Positions 1 through 9,449 of a stretch of 44,616 nt of DNA are shown one piece after another. Both the position numbers and the translations under genes were made by a program. Positions within the stretch are counted from its first letter, which is position 1, and every line of letters starts with the position of its first letter. The notes below the pieces were generated by a model. That model was not told where the DNA came from. It saw nothing but the letters and a program-made list of their open reading frames with translations, and made no database searches. The stretch comes from a virus: the IMG/VR virus record IMGVR_UViG_3300049203_000200, positions 1 to 44,616 of that record. One strand, given 5' to 3'.

Positions 1-395
1 CCCTGGTTGAGCACCAGGATGTCGTCCTCCACCACTTCTCGCCCCGGAACACGCAACGCCTCGCCATCTCGGATGACGAGCGCGCGTGGAGCGGAAAGAT
101 CGCGCAGCGCTTCGAGAACATTCTCCGTCCGGGCCTCCTGCACGATGGTGATCGCGATTGAGAAGCCGGCGAACATGATGAGGATCAGCGCCTCGGCAGT
201 ATCGCCAAGCAGCAAATAGATGGCACCGGCAGCAACCAGCATCGCGAGCATCGGCTCGCGAAGAACTTCGAACGCAATGCGCAGCGGCGTGCGTTGACGG
301 GCGTGGGGCAGCTCATTGGGCCCAGCGCGCTCAAGCCGCTCGCGCGCTTGCCAGACCGAAAGACCCGTGTGAGCGGTTTGGTGCTGCAGAATCAT
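1..395 (-). CDS. P-type cation-transporting ATPase, N-terminal part (runs off the window)
   Basis: The minus-strand frame is open from an ATG at 395 to the window edge, giving about 131 residues of a gene whose remainder lies outside. The start reads MILQHQTAHTGLSVWQAR and continues with RLERAGPNELP, typical of the cation ATPase N-terminal domain of Ca2+/cation P-type pumps. A first hydrophobic pair of segments (PMLAMLVAAGAIYLLLGD and ALILIMFAGFSIAITIV) follows, and then the beginning of the actuator domain. The family pumps cations across the cytoplasmic membrane using ATP and an aspartyl phosphate; that catalytic DKTGT motif lies outside the window, so the ion specificity cannot be judged. 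A purine-rich stretch lies just upstream of the ATG. This is probably ordinary chromosome flanking the accessory region. Confidence 0.85.
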   Translation of the reverse strand, partial: MILQHQTAHTGLSVWQARERLERAGPNELPHARQRTPLRIAFEVLREPMLAMLVAAGAIYLLLGDTAEALILIMFAGFSIAITIVQEARTENVLEALRDLSAPRALVIRDGEALRVPGREVVEDDILVLNQ

Positions 396-1052
396 GCTTC
401 TGTCCCCCGGAGGGATCGTATCCGCCGGGTATGCCGCTCAGCAAGCAGTGGCTTTGACAGGGCCGAGGGCGCAGCATCAATTTTTGATCCAGTGAGGTGA
501 AGAAGAATATTCGCTCCGTAATTAAACTAAGGTATTTTCGTACCGCCAGCCTAGCAACTCTCTGCAAAATGCTGTTTATCATTTCAGGGTCAACCGATCA
601 TAGTCTCGTAACTTCAGACTCCATTTGGAAATCATGGATGGCCGTTCCGGCGTAGGAGATTTCCGCCCATGGCGACGAGGATCATGGCGTGGGATACGTC
701 ACGGCTGCTTGTAGAAGCATAAGTGGCGGAGGGTGAGAGTCTGCCAGCGAACTCTCTTCGCGTAAGGCTGCGTATAGCGGGGTCCCCCTCGCTCGGAGTA
801 GTCGCGTAAACCCAAGGAGACGCACGCGATATGGCCTCCGGGAAACTCGGAATGTCCATCTTACATACGCTCGGCACACAAGCGCATTCTAGGCTCTCCT
901 ACTGCGAGGGCATATGCCGCAGCTCACGGCAAGTGCAACCGGCCGCCCCTTCGGCGCCGCAGGAGATCGCTTCCATTTCATCGCCCGTGGCCTGCCTAGC
1001 CGGAGCCTAGGGTACAATATGCGCAGTAGGGCAACCTACAGCATAATAATTA
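396..1052. other. Intergenic stretch, no recognisable gene
   Basis: About 650 bases between the divergent P-type ATPase and the restriction operon. Short open frames exist on both strands (for example minus 632-877), but none has a convincing ribosome site or recognisable protein, and the composition is less biased than in the neighbouring genes. It may be a degraded junction of the accessory island. Only the operator-like and promoter elements near its right end can be supported. Confidence 0.5.
995..1011. promoter_or_regulatory. Short inverted repeat upstream of the restriction operon promoter
   Basis: CCTAG - 7 bases - CTAGG is a perfect 5-bp inverted repeat about 40 bases upstream of the -35 box. 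It could be an operator, but nothing in the window identifies a partner protein, and a repeat this short can occur by chance. Confidence 0.2.
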
Positions 1053-1081
1053 TTGACAGCGAGATTCTGCCCGAATATCTT
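1053..1081 (+). promoter_or_regulatory. Sigma70-type promoter of the hsd operon
   Basis: TTGACA at 1053-1058 is a perfect -35 box, followed by exactly 17 bases and TATCTT at 1076-1081 as the -10 box. Transcription would begin near 1088, leaving a leader of about 20 bases with AGAGGA at 1098-1103 as ribosome site, six bases before the first ATG at 1110. This is the only strong promoter seen ahead of the six overlapping genes. Confidence 0.65.
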
Positions 1082-1109
1082 CTGTAGCGAAGTTTACAGA
1101 GGATTTTAG

Positions 1110-1715
1110 ATGCGCCTCGACGATGCATGCACCATTCATACTGGCTATACCGCCCGCGGCAGACTGGAGCCGGCCGCTGCGGGGGGCGTGCTCGCGATCC
1201 AGTTGCGGGACATTTCGCCCGATGGCCTCGTCGATCCGGAGCGCCTCACACGCGTCCAGTTGGATGGCCTGGCCGACAGGTATTTCGTGCGCGCCGGCGA
1301 CGTGGTGTTCCGCTCCCGGGGTGAGCGCAACACGGCATCGGCTCTCGATCAACGCCTCGGGGAACCAGCCCTTGCCGTGTTGCCCCTCATCGTGCTGCGT
1401 CCGAAGCGTGATGTCGTGACCCCGGAGTATCTGGCATGGGCCATCAACCAGCCCCCCGCCCAGCGCCATTTCGACAGCGCGGCACGCGGCACGAACATCC
1501 GGATGATCCCGCGGTCGAGCCTTGATGATCTCGCGCTCGATGTTCCCGACCTTGAAACTCAGAAGAAGATCGTCGCGGTCGATGGCCTGGCCGAGCGGGA
1601 ACGGGAACTGTCCCTTATCGCCGCCGAATTACGAAGAAAATTGATGAGCCTGATCCTCGTCGACCGAGCGAACAACATGCGCCCCGACGCCGGGCAGGAA
1701 AGGAAATCGAAATGA
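1110..1715 (+). CDS. Single-TRD HsdS-like specificity protein
   Basis: This 201-residue protein resembles half of a type I restriction specificity subunit. It has a TRD-like segment with the usual landmarks (FVRAGDVVFRSRG near the middle, ITLRP-like and YLAWAINQP segments, RMIPRSSLDDLALDVPDLE), followed by a helical tail (QKKIVAVDGLAERERELS) matching the conserved spacer helix of HsdS. Normal HsdS proteins have two such units and about 400 residues, so this one would need to dimerise or act with another subunit. It is the first gene of the operon, with AGAGGA six bases ahead of its ATG. Its stop overlaps the hsdM start by 4 bases (ATGA). A full-length HsdS is encoded two genes downstream, so this protein may offer an alternative DNA specificity or a regulatory role; that is inference. 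Confidence 0.75.
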   Translation: MRLDDACTIHTGYTARGRLEPAAAGGVLAIQLRDISPDGLVDPERLTRVQLDGLADRYFVRAGDVVFRSRGERNTASALDQRLGEPALAVLPLIVLRPKRDVVTPEYLAWAINQPPAQRHFDSAARGTNIRMIPRSSLDDLALDVPDLETQKKIVAVDGLAERERELSLIAAELRRKLMSLILVDRANNMRPDAGQERKSK

Positions 1716-3229
1716 CTGACCAGCTCACCCAACAGCAGGTCAACCAGACTGCCTGGGCTGCCTGCGACACCTTCCGCGGCGTCGTCGATGCGGGGCAGTA
1801 CAAGGACTACATCCTGGTGATGTTGTTTCTGAAGTACATCTCGGACCTCTGGAATGATCACGTCGAAACCTACCGCAAGCAGTTTGGTGGCGATGAGGCG
1901 CGCATCCGCCGCCGGCTTGAGCGTGAGCGCTTCGTGCTGCCCGAAGGGGCCAGCTTTTACGACCTTTACGATCGGCGCAACGAAGCCAACATCGGCGAGC
2001 TGATCAACGTCGCGCTCGAGAAGATCGAAGATACGAACCGCAGCAAGCTTGAAGGCGTGTTCCGCAACATCGACTTCAACTCGGAAGCCAACCTCGGCAA
2101 GGTCAAGGACCGCAATCGGCGCCTCAAGAATCTGCTTGAGGATTTCGTCAAGCCTGCGCTCGACCTTCGTCCGTCCCGTGTGACCGAGGACATTATCGGT
2201 GAGTGTTACATCTATCTGATCTCCCGCTTTGCCTCGGATGCGGGCAAGAAGGCTGGCGAATTCTATACGCCTTCGGCAGTTTCGGGCCTGCTCGCCAAGC
2301 TGGCCGGCGCGAAGCCGGGTGATACGATCTGTGACCCCGCCTGCGGTTCGGGCTCGCTGCTGGTTCAGGCTGCTCAAGAAGTGGGTTCGGACAACTTCGC
2401 GCTCTTCGGGCAAGAGGTGAACGGTGCGACGTGGGCACTGGCCCGCATGAACATGTTCCTGCACGCGAAAGATGCTGCGCGCATCGAATGGTGCGACACG
2501 CTTAACAGCCCGGCATTGGTCGAGGGCGACCATCTCATGAAGTTCGATGTCGTCGTCGCCAATCCCCCGTTCAGCCTCGACAAATGGGGCGCGGAGCACG
2601 CCGACAGCGATCAGTTCAATCGCTACTGGCGCGGTATCCCGCCCAAGTCGAAGGGCGATTACGCGTTCATCACGCACATGATCGAAATCGCCAAGCGGCA
2701 GAGCGGGCGCGTTGCGGTGATTGTGCCGCACGGCGTTCTCTTCCGCGGCGGGGCAGAAGGTCGGATCCGCCAGGCATTGATCGATGAGAATCTGCTAGAC
2801 GCTGTCATCGGGCTTCCCGCCAACCTGTTCACGACCACCGGCATTCCTGTCGCGATCCTGATCTTCGACCGTTCGCGCGAGCAAGGGGGGGTGAACGAGA
2901 AGCGCAAGGATGTGCTGTTCATCGATGCCAGCAACGAGTTTTCGCCGGGAAAGACCCAGAACGTGATGGGCGAAAACCATATTGCGAAGGTGCTGGAAAC
3001 CTATCGTGACCGAACGGAAATCGAGAAATATTCCCATCTCGCATTGCCGGAAGAGATTTCCGAAAACGACTTCAACCTCAACATCCCGCGTTATGTCGAC
3101 ACCTTTGAAGCCGAGGAGGAAATCGACGTTGCCGCCCTTCAACAGGACATCAACCGGATCGAGGCCGAGCTGGTCGAGGTGCGGGCGAAGATGGCCGGCT
3201 ATCTGAAGGAGCTTGGCGTCGATGTCTGA
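1712..3229 (+). CDS. hsdM: Type I restriction-modification DNA methyltransferase subunit HsdM
   Basis: A 505-residue N6-adenine methyltransferase subunit of normal length for HsdM. The N-terminal helical domain (AAWAACDTFRGVVDAGQYKD, FLKYISDLW) is followed by GEFYTP near residue 180, the SAM-binding motif DPACGSGSLL near 206, and the catalytic NPPF motif near 283. The tail is a coiled region that normally contacts HsdS. HsdM with HsdS modifies adenines in the bipartite recognition site; with HsdR the complex restricts unmodified DNA. The start overlaps the preceding gene by ATGA. All key motifs are intact, so the gene looks functional. Confidence 0.95.
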   Translation: MTDQLTQQQVNQTAWAACDTFRGVVDAGQYKDYILVMLFLKYISDLWNDHVETYRKQFGGDEARIRRRLERERFVLPEGASFYDLYDRRNEANIGELINVALEKIEDTNRSKLEGVFRNIDFNSEANLGKVKDRNRRLKNLLEDFVKPALDLRPSRVTEDIIGECYIYLISRFASDAGKKAGEFYTPSAVSGLLAKLAGAKPGDTICDPACGSGSLLVQAAQEVGSDNFALFGQEVNGATWALARMNMFLHAKDAARIEWCDTLNSPALVEGDHLMKFDVVVANPPFSLDKWGAEHADSDQFNRYWRGIPPKSKGDYAFITHMIEIAKRQSGRVAVIVPHGVLFRGGAEGRIRQALIDENLLDAVIGLPANLFTTTGIPVAILIFDRSREQGGVNEKRKDVLFIDASNEFSPGKTQNVMGENHIAKVLETYRDRTEIEKYSHLALPEEISENDFNLNIPRYVDTFEAEEEIDVAALQQDINRIEAELVEVRAKMAGYLKELGVDV

Positions 3230-4238
3230 GGGTAATCTGATCCTTTATACGACCGATGATGGTGCCGCGCAGATCCAGCTGCGCGCGGTGGGCGGCACCG
3301 TTTGGCTGTCGCTCAACCAAATTGCAGACCTGTTTGGTCGGGATAAATCCGTTGTTTCCCGCCACATCAAGGCGATTTTCGAAGATGGTGAGCTGGCGAT
3401 GGATTCAGTTGTTGCACGCCATGCAACAACTGCGGCTGATGGAAAGACGTATCAGGTCGACCACTACAACCTCGATATGGTCTTCGCCATTGGCTACCGT
3501 GTGCGATCGCAACGGGCGTCCCAGTTTCGCCGTTGGGCGACGACTGTCCTGAGGGAGTACCTGATCAAGGGCTTCGTAATGGACGATGCGCGCCTAAAGG
3601 ATGCCAGCTGGGATTATTTCGACGAACTGCTGGAACGCATTCGCGATATCCGGGCATCGGAAGCGCGGTTTTATCAGAAGATCCGGGACATCCTGGCCCT
3701 TAGTGAGGATTACGATCCCAAATCGGGTGCGGCGCATGAGTTTTACGCGACGATCCAGAACAAGATGCTGTTCGCCGTTACCGGCGGCACTGCGGCCGAA
3801 CTGATCAAATCCCGCGCCAATGCCAATACCCCCAATATGGGGCTGACGACATGGAAGGGCGCTGTCGTGCGCAAGGGGGACGTGGCTACCGCCAAGAACT
3901 ATCTGGGCGAGGCGGAGATCAAGGAACTCAACCTAATCGCCACCATGTTCCTCGACACGGCAGAACTGCGTGCCAGCCGTCGTCAGACGATGCGTCTGGC
4001 AGAGTGGGAAGGCGTGCTCGATACCTTCATCACATCCAACGAGCTGCCGCTGTTGCGCAATGCGGGCAGGGTTTCGGCGCGGCGGGCCGAACAGATTGCC
4101 CATGCGCGCTATGTCGAATTCGAGACCAAGCGGCGCGATGCAGAGCGGCTGGCAGCAGAACAGACGGATGATCTGGCTGAACTAGAGCGGATTGCCAAGG
4201 CCTCGAAGGGCCGGAAGAAGGACGTCAGGGATGCTTAA
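3222..4238 (+). CDS. rhuM: RhuM family protein embedded in the type I RM operon
   Basis: A 338-residue protein recognised as the RhuM family (first named in Salmonella pathogenicity island 3). The N-terminal part looks like a DNA-binding module: GTVWLSLNQIADLFGRDKS is helix-turn-helix-like, followed by VVSRHIKAIFEDGEL and YNLDMVFAIGYRVRS, close to the usual RhuM core. The C-terminal half is helical and charged. The molecular function of the family is unknown, but members commonly lie between hsd genes, which suggests a role in controlling or assisting the RM system. I chose the ATG at 3222, which overlaps the hsdM stop by 8 bases; a start at 3213 would add three residues. Confidence 0.85.
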   Translation: MSEGNLILYTTDDGAAQIQLRAVGGTVWLSLNQIADLFGRDKSVVSRHIKAIFEDGELAMDSVVARHATTAADGKTYQVDHYNLDMVFAIGYRVRSQRASQFRRWATTVLREYLIKGFVMDDARLKDASWDYFDELLERIRDIRASEARFYQKIRDILALSEDYDPKSGAAHEFYATIQNKMLFAVTGGTAAELIKSRANANTPNMGLTTWKGAVVRKGDVATAKNYLGEAEIKELNLIATMFLDTAELRASRRQTMRLAEWEGVLDTFITSNELPLLRNAGRVSARRAEQIAHARYVEFETKRRDAERLAAEQTDDLAELERIAKASKGRKKDVRDA

Positions 4239-5457
4239 ACGGTCGCTTCCCGCTGGCTGGCAGCGGACACCTCTCGACGAGGTTGCAGAGGTGCAAACCG
4301 GCATCGCCAAGGGTAAGGTAATCAATGGCATGACGGCAACCCTGCCATATTTGAGAGTGGCGAATGTCCAAGACGGGCACGTCGATCTGTCTGTCATCAA
4401 AGAAATCACGGTCAAGGCTTCAGAGGTAGAACGCTACAGCCTCCGAGCTGGCGACGTTCTTTTCACAGAAGGTGGAGACTTCGATAAACTTGGCCGCGGG
4501 ACCGTCTGGAATGGTCAAATCGCGCCGTGCCTCCATCAAAACCATGTCTTCGCAGTAAGGCCTAGCCTAAAGCGAGTAAATCCTGAGTTCCTCGCGTTTC
4601 AGGCTGCGTCAGAATACGGCAAGCGCTTCTTTCAACTTTCATCGAAGCAAAGCACCAATCTGGCTAGCATCAACTCGACGCAGTTGAAGCAATTTCCGGT
4701 ATTGTTGCCCCCCCTCCCAGAACAGCGCAAAATATCCGAAATTCTGCGCACATGGGACGAGGCGATCGAGAAGCTGGAGGCGCTGCGGGCGGCGAAGCGG
4801 TACCAGCTTATCGGACTAACGCAGAAATTGCTCGGCGTCGGCGGGGTTTTTCCGAACCGGTGGGAACAGCGCCCGCTTTCGGCAATATCAACGCGGGTGC
4901 GTCGCCAAAACGGCGGCGGCGAACATCCGGTGATGACCATTTCTGCAAAATCCGGCTTTCGATTGCAGTCCGACAAGTTTAGCCGTGACATGGCTGGCAG
5001 CAGTGTCGATCGCTACATTGTTTTGCATGAGGGCGAGTTTGCTTACAACAAAGGCAACTCACTCACGGCGCCCTATGGTTGCATCTTCCCGCTGGACCGT
5101 CCGACTGCGCTGGTGCCGTTCGTCTATTTCTGCTTCGCGCTCAACGCAGGCATGAACAGCGAATTCTATGCCCACCTGTTTGTAGCCGGAGCACTCAACC
5201 ACCAACTTTCACGCCTGATTAATTCTGGCGTCCGGAACGATGGCCTCCTGAACTTGGACCCGGAGGATTTCTTCGGCTGCAAGGTGCCAGTGCCTCCTGT
5301 CGAGGAACAATCTTCCATCGCACAGACCCTGACCGCCGCGAAACAAGAGGTCGGTCTGCTTGAGGCCGAAATTGATCTCCTGACCCGCCAGAAGCGTGGC
5401 CTGATGCAGAAGCTGCTGACGGGCGAATGGCGCGTGCAGGTGGAGGAGGCAGCATGA
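4231..5457 (+). CDS. hsdS: Type I restriction-modification specificity subunit HsdS
   Basis: A 408-residue specificity subunit with the classical two-TRD plan. TRD1 begins LPAGWQRTPLDEVAEVQTG and ends in the first spacer helix PLPEQRKISEILRTWDEAIE. TRD2 begins NRWEQRPLSAISTRV and ends in the second helix VEEQSSIAQTLTAAKQEV followed by GLMQKLLTGEWRV. It selects the bipartite DNA site recognised by the HsdM and HsdR subunits. The ATG at 4231 overlaps the rhuM stop by 8 bases; the frame is open 13 codons further upstream, but that extension reads as a shadow of rhuM. Its stop overlaps hsdR by ATGA. Confidence 0.95.
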   Translation: MLKRSLPAGWQRTPLDEVAEVQTGIAKGKVINGMTATLPYLRVANVQDGHVDLSVIKEITVKASEVERYSLRAGDVLFTEGGDFDKLGRGTVWNGQIAPCLHQNHVFAVRPSLKRVNPEFLAFQAASEYGKRFFQLSSKQSTNLASINSTQLKQFPVLLPPLPEQRKISEILRTWDEAIEKLEALRAAKRYQLIGLTQKLLGVGGVFPNRWEQRPLSAISTRVRRQNGGGEHPVMTISAKSGFRLQSDKFSRDMAGSSVDRYIVLHEGEFAYNKGNSLTAPYGCIFPLDRPTALVPFVYFCFALNAGMNSEFYAHLFVAGALNHQLSRLINSGVRNDGLLNLDPEDFFGCKVPVPPVEEQSSIAQTLTAAKQEVGLLEAEIDLLTRQKRGLMQKLLTGEWRVQVEEAA

Positions 5458-8400
5458 GCTTCAACGCCGCCGAGAAATTCCAGTCGCAAATCCCCGCGTT
5501 GCAACTGCTGGTGGCGCTGGGCTTCCAGCCGCTGAGCCTGGCAGAGGCGCTGCGCCTGCGTGGCGGGCGGCTGCGCAACGTCGTGCTTGACGATATCCTT
5601 GTCGAGAACCTGATGCGCATCAACCGGTTCACCCACAAGGGGCGCGAATACCCCTTCGATCTGGAAGACGCGCATGAGGCGATGCGCAAGCTGAAGCCGA
5701 CGCCGGACCGGCTCAAGGGACTGCGCGGCACCAACCAGGATATCTACGATACACTGGTGCTCGGCACGACGATCACCAAGACGATCGACGGGGATTCCAA
5801 AAGCTATTCGTTCCGCTTCATCAACTGGGACACACCCACCAACAACGCTTTCCATGTGACGGCTGAATTCTCGGTCGAACGAACCGGCAGCACCCAGTCG
5901 AAACGCTGTGACATCGTCGCATTTGTGAACGGCATCCCCATGCTGGTCATCGAGAACAAGCGCCCGACGGAAAGCCTGAAGAAGGCGGGCAGCCAGCTGA
6001 TAGGCTATCAAAACGAAGACAAAATCCCGCAGCTTTTCCATTTCACGCAGCTACTCCTGACGATGAACCGGATTGAAGCGCGCTATGCCACGGTTGGTAC
6101 CCCCCAGAAATTCTGGGGGACCTGGCGTGATGAGGAAGACACCGACCAGGCGATTGATCCATTCGCCAACCGTCCGCTTACCGCCGAGGAGAAGGACGCG
6201 GTTTTCTCCGGCGATTTCGCCGGCGCACGCCGCTACTTTGATGCCATGATGGCCGAAGGGACGCGCGCCATATCACCGCAGGACCGGACGATCTATTCGC
6301 TATGCCGGCCAGAACGGATGCTCGATCTGATCCGCCGCTTTACCGTCTTTGACGGGGGCATGCGCAAGGTGGCCCGCCACCAGCAGTACTTCGGTATCCG
6401 CAAGGCGGTGGAACGGGTGAAGCAGGTCGACGCCACCGGCGCCCGCAAGGGCGGCGTGATCTGGCACACCCAAGGCTCCGGTAAATCGCTGACGATGGTC
6501 ATGCTCGGGCGTTCGCTGGCGCTCGACAAGGCCATCCTCAATCCGCGGATCATTATCGTCACCGACCGCGATGACCTCGACAAGCAGATCAAGGACACCT
6601 TCAGGTCTTGCGACATGGAGCCTGTGCGGGCGACCACCGGCGCCAACCTGCTCGAGCTGATCGAGCAAAAAGCGGGCCTGATCACGACGATCATCAACAA
6701 GTTCGACACTGCCCTGCGCAACAGCGCCAGCACCGATGACGATGCGAACATCTTTGTCTTGGTCGATGAAAGCCACCGCACCCAGACCGGGAAATACGGC
6801 GGGCACAGCCAGTTCGCGACCAAGATGCGGCGGCTGCTGCCGAATGCCTGCTACCTCGGCTTCACCGGCACACCGTTGCTGAAGAAGGAAAAGAACACCC
6901 TCTCGACGTTCGGTGGGCTGATCCACAAGTATGCCATCAACGAGGCCGTGGCCGACGAGGCTGTCGTCCCGCTGCTTTACGAAGGCCGGATGGTCGAACA
7001 GCAGATCTCGGGCACCGTCATCGACAAGTGGTTCGAGAAAATCAGCGAAGGCCTGAACGACAAGCAGAAGGCTGACCTCAAGCAGAAATTTTCGCGCATG
7101 GATGCGCTGGCCAAGACCGGCCAGGCAATCCGGGCAAAGGCGTTCGATATCTCTGAGCACTACCGCCAGCACTGGCAGGGCACCGGATTCAAGGCCCAGC
7201 TTGTCGCCCCTTCCAAGGCAGCGGCGATCCGCTTCAAGGAAATGCTGGACGATATCGGCCATGTCACGAGCGAAATCATCATGTCGCCGCCCAACGACAA
7301 CGAGGGCAACGAGGAGGTCGATAAGGAATCCAAGGACCTGGTTCGGAAATTCTGGGACCAGATGATGGCCAGGTTCAAGGCCGAGGACGAATACAACCGG
7401 CAGATCATCGATGCGTTCAAGGGTTCCGGTGACCCCGAAATCCTGATCGTGGTGTCGAAGCTCCTGACCGGATTCGACGCCCCCCGGAACACGGTTCTTT
7501 ACGTCTGCAAATCACTGAAGGAGCATAATCTCCTGCAGGCCATCGCGCGCGTGAACCGCTTGTACGAGGACGACGGCGTCGAGAAGCAGTTCGGCTTCAT
7601 CATCGACTACGAAGGCCTGCTTGGCGAACTTGACAGCGCGCTTACCACCTACAGTGCTTTTGAGGGCTACGACGCTGGCGATCTTGTCGGGACCGTCCAC
7701 GATGTCCGGGAAGAAATCCGGAAGTTGCCGCAGCTGCACGACCAGCTCTGGGGCCTCTTCAAGTCCGTTCGCAATAAGAAGGACATGGAGGAATTTGAAC
7801 AGCTCCTTGGTGATGAAGCCATCCGGCATGATTTCTATGAACGGCTGAAGGCCTTCAGTCGGTGCCTGCACATCTCGATGTCGTCCGACAAGTTCCTCGA
7901 TGTTTTCGACGAGGCCAAGGTCGAGACGATGAAGCGCGACTGGAAGCGGTTCTCCGAGCTCAAGCGCTCGGTCCAGCTGCGATATCAGGAAGTCGTCGAC
8001 ATCAAGGAGTTCGAGCCGAAAATCCAGAAACTGCTCGATGATCATGTCGTCGCCTTGCCTGCCGAAACCATCATCGAGGTCGTCAACATCAATGATCCGG
8101 ACGCGCTCAAGGCGGTGGTTGAAGAAACCGGAGTGTCGGAGGGATCCAAGGCCGATCGTATTGCCAGCGCCACCCGCCGGACGATTACGGAAAAGATGGA
8201 TGAGGACCCGGCCTTCTACACGCAGTTCTCGGAGCTGCTGAAGGAGACGATCCGCGCCTACCGCGAAAAGCGTCTGTCTGAACGGGACTACCTGAATAGC
8301 GTCATTGATCTCGCCAGCAAGGTTGCTCGCAAGGATCGTGGTCGGGATGTGCCCGATGCGGTCAAAGGAAATGATGACGGACAGGCCTTCTTCGGCCTCC

Positions 8401-8666
8401 TCGATGGCAGCTTGACGACGCAGGCTGGCGAACCGGTGGAGCGAGAGGACGCCGCCCAGGTCGCTCTCGATATTATCGGGATCATCAAGGCCCACCACAT
8501 TGTGGGGGTGTGGTCCAATGAGGTTGCGCAGAACAATATGCGTAACGCCATCGACGACTATTTCTTCGATGTCCTGCGTGATGAAAAGGACGTTGGTGTC
8601 CCCGTTGAGATGCTTGATGACCTCGAGCAGAAGATCATGGACTTGGCCCGGGCAAGGTTTCCGTGA
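5454..8666 (+). CDS. hsdR: Type I restriction endonuclease subunit HsdR
   Basis: A 1070-residue motor and nuclease subunit, normal length for HsdR. The N-terminal PD-(D/E)xK nuclease shows CDIVAFVNGIPMLVIENKRP, with the E-x-K pair near residues 165-167. The SF2 translocase follows: Walker A in WHTQGSGKSLTM near 339, DESHR near 436 and FTGTP near 469, then helicase C motifs (LLTGFDAPRNTVLYV, QAIARVNRLY). The rest is the helical C-terminal domain that binds the methylase core. HsdR translocates DNA with ATP and cleaves at a distance when the site is unmethylated. All catalytic residues I can see are intact. Its start overlaps hsdS by ATGA and its end overlaps the next gene by GTGA. Confidence 0.96.
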   Translation: MSFNAAEKFQSQIPALQLLVALGFQPLSLAEALRLRGGRLRNVVLDDILVENLMRINRFTHKGREYPFDLEDAHEAMRKLKPTPDRLKGLRGTNQDIYDTLVLGTTITKTIDGDSKSYSFRFINWDTPTNNAFHVTAEFSVERTGSTQSKRCDIVAFVNGIPMLVIENKRPTESLKKAGSQLIGYQNEDKIPQLFHFTQLLLTMNRIEARYATVGTPQKFWGTWRDEEDTDQAIDPFANRPLTAEEKDAVFSGDFAGARRYFDAMMAEGTRAISPQDRTIYSLCRPERMLDLIRRFTVFDGGMRKVARHQQYFGIRKAVERVKQVDATGARKGGVIWHTQGSGKSLTMVMLGRSLALDKAILNPRIIIVTDRDDLDKQIKDTFRSCDMEPVRATTGANLLELIEQKAGLITTIINKFDTALRNSASTDDDANIFVLVDESHRTQTGKYGGHSQFATKMRRLLPNACYLGFTGTPLLKKEKNTLSTFGGLIHKYAINEAVADEAVVPLLYEGRMVEQQISGTVIDKWFEKISEGLNDKQKADLKQKFSRMDALAKTGQAIRAKAFDISEHYRQHWQGTGFKAQLVAPSKAAAIRFKEMLDDIGHVTSEIIMSPPNDNEGNEEVDKESKDLVRKFWDQMMARFKAEDEYNRQIIDAFKGSGDPEILIVVSKLLTGFDAPRNTVLYVCKSLKEHNLLQAIARVNRLYEDDGVEKQFGFIIDYEGLLGELDSALTTYSAFEGYDAGDLVGTVHDVREEIRKLPQLHDQLWGLFKSVRNKKDMEEFEQLLGDEAIRHDFYERLKAFSRCLHISMSSDKFLDVFDEAKVETMKRDWKRFSELKRSVQLRYQEVVDIKEFEPKIQKLLDDHVVALPAETIIEVVNINDPDALKAVVEETGVSEGSKADRIASATRRTITEKMDEDPAFYTQFSELLKETIRAYREKRLSERDYLNSVIDLASKVARKDRGRDVPDAVKGNDDGQAFFGLLDGSLTTQAGEPVEREDAAQVALDIIGIIKAHHIVGVWSNEVAQNNMRNAIDDYFFDVLRDEKDVGVPVEMLDDLEQKIMDLARARFP

Positions 8667-9382
8667 CGGAGCCTGAACATCTCAGCCTGCTCTATGGTGA
8701 AAACCGGATCGATTATCAGGTCGTCAGGCGGGCGCGCAAAACGCTCGAAATCGCCGTCGAGCCTGATACATCCGTGGTCATCGCCGCCCCAGAAGACGCG
8801 AGCCTCGAAGCCATCGAAGCCAAGTTGCGGAAACGGGCAGCCTGGGTGACGCGTCAGCAGCGGTTCTTTGCCCAATTCCTGCCTCGGGTCCCGCCGCGGG
8901 AGTTCGTGCCTGGGGAGACACATCTCTACCTCGGACGCCAATACCGGCTGAAGGTCGTCCCGCATGTGCAACAGGCGGTCAAACTGATCCGCGGCTACTT
9001 CGTGGTGCAAACGCACAGGCCGCTCAGTCCTGATGTCACACGGGAATTGGTCGAAGCTTGGTACCGCGAACGGGCGCATGTCAAATTCGCGGAACGGATC
9101 GAGGTCAATCTCAAGCGTTTCGCAGATATAGAGCTACGCCGACCCAAGGGGCTAATCGTCCGCCAACTCAAACAGCGCTGGGGTTCGATGTCACCCGGGT
9201 CTCGTCTCATGTTGAATCGCCGACTGATTGAGGCCCCGATCGACGCCATTGATTATGTCATCACCCATGAACTCTGCCACGTCAGCGAGCCGCACCATGG
9301 AGCCGCTTTTTACGAACTGCTAGCGCGGGTGATGCCGGACTGGGAGCGCCGAAAGCTGCGGCTTGAGCGGGCGATGGCCTGA
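8663..9382 (+). CDS. YgjP-like (DUF45) zinc metallopeptidase at the end of the RM operon
   Basis: A 239-residue protein of the YgjP/DUF45 (M48-related, SprT-like) family. It has the family signature KQRWGSMSP, then the zinc-binding HELCH near residues 201-205 with a third ligand in HHGAAFYELL. The family is predicted to be a cytosolic zinc-dependent protease. It often follows hsdR, where it may process or turn over RM subunits, though I know of no proven substrate. The GTG start is supported by the GTGA overlap with the hsdR stop. It closes the six-gene chain; the next 95 bases hold only a hairpin before the convergent prophage genes. Confidence 0.88.
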   Translation: MTEPEHLSLLYGENRIDYQVVRRARKTLEIAVEPDTSVVIAAPEDASLEAIEAKLRKRAAWVTRQQRFFAQFLPRVPPREFVPGETHLYLGRQYRLKVVPHVQQAVKLIRGYFVVQTHRPLSPDVTRELVEAWYRERAHVKFAERIEVNLKRFADIELRRPKGLIVRQLKQRWGSMSPGSRLMLNRRLIEAPIDAIDYVITHELCHVSEPHHGAAFYELLARVMPDWERRKLRLERAMA

Positions 9383-9449
9383 CCGCGCCCCTCGCCTTTG
9401 CGGTCGCCATCGGTGCGATGATCTTCGTCACCAAGATGATGGTGGCAGC

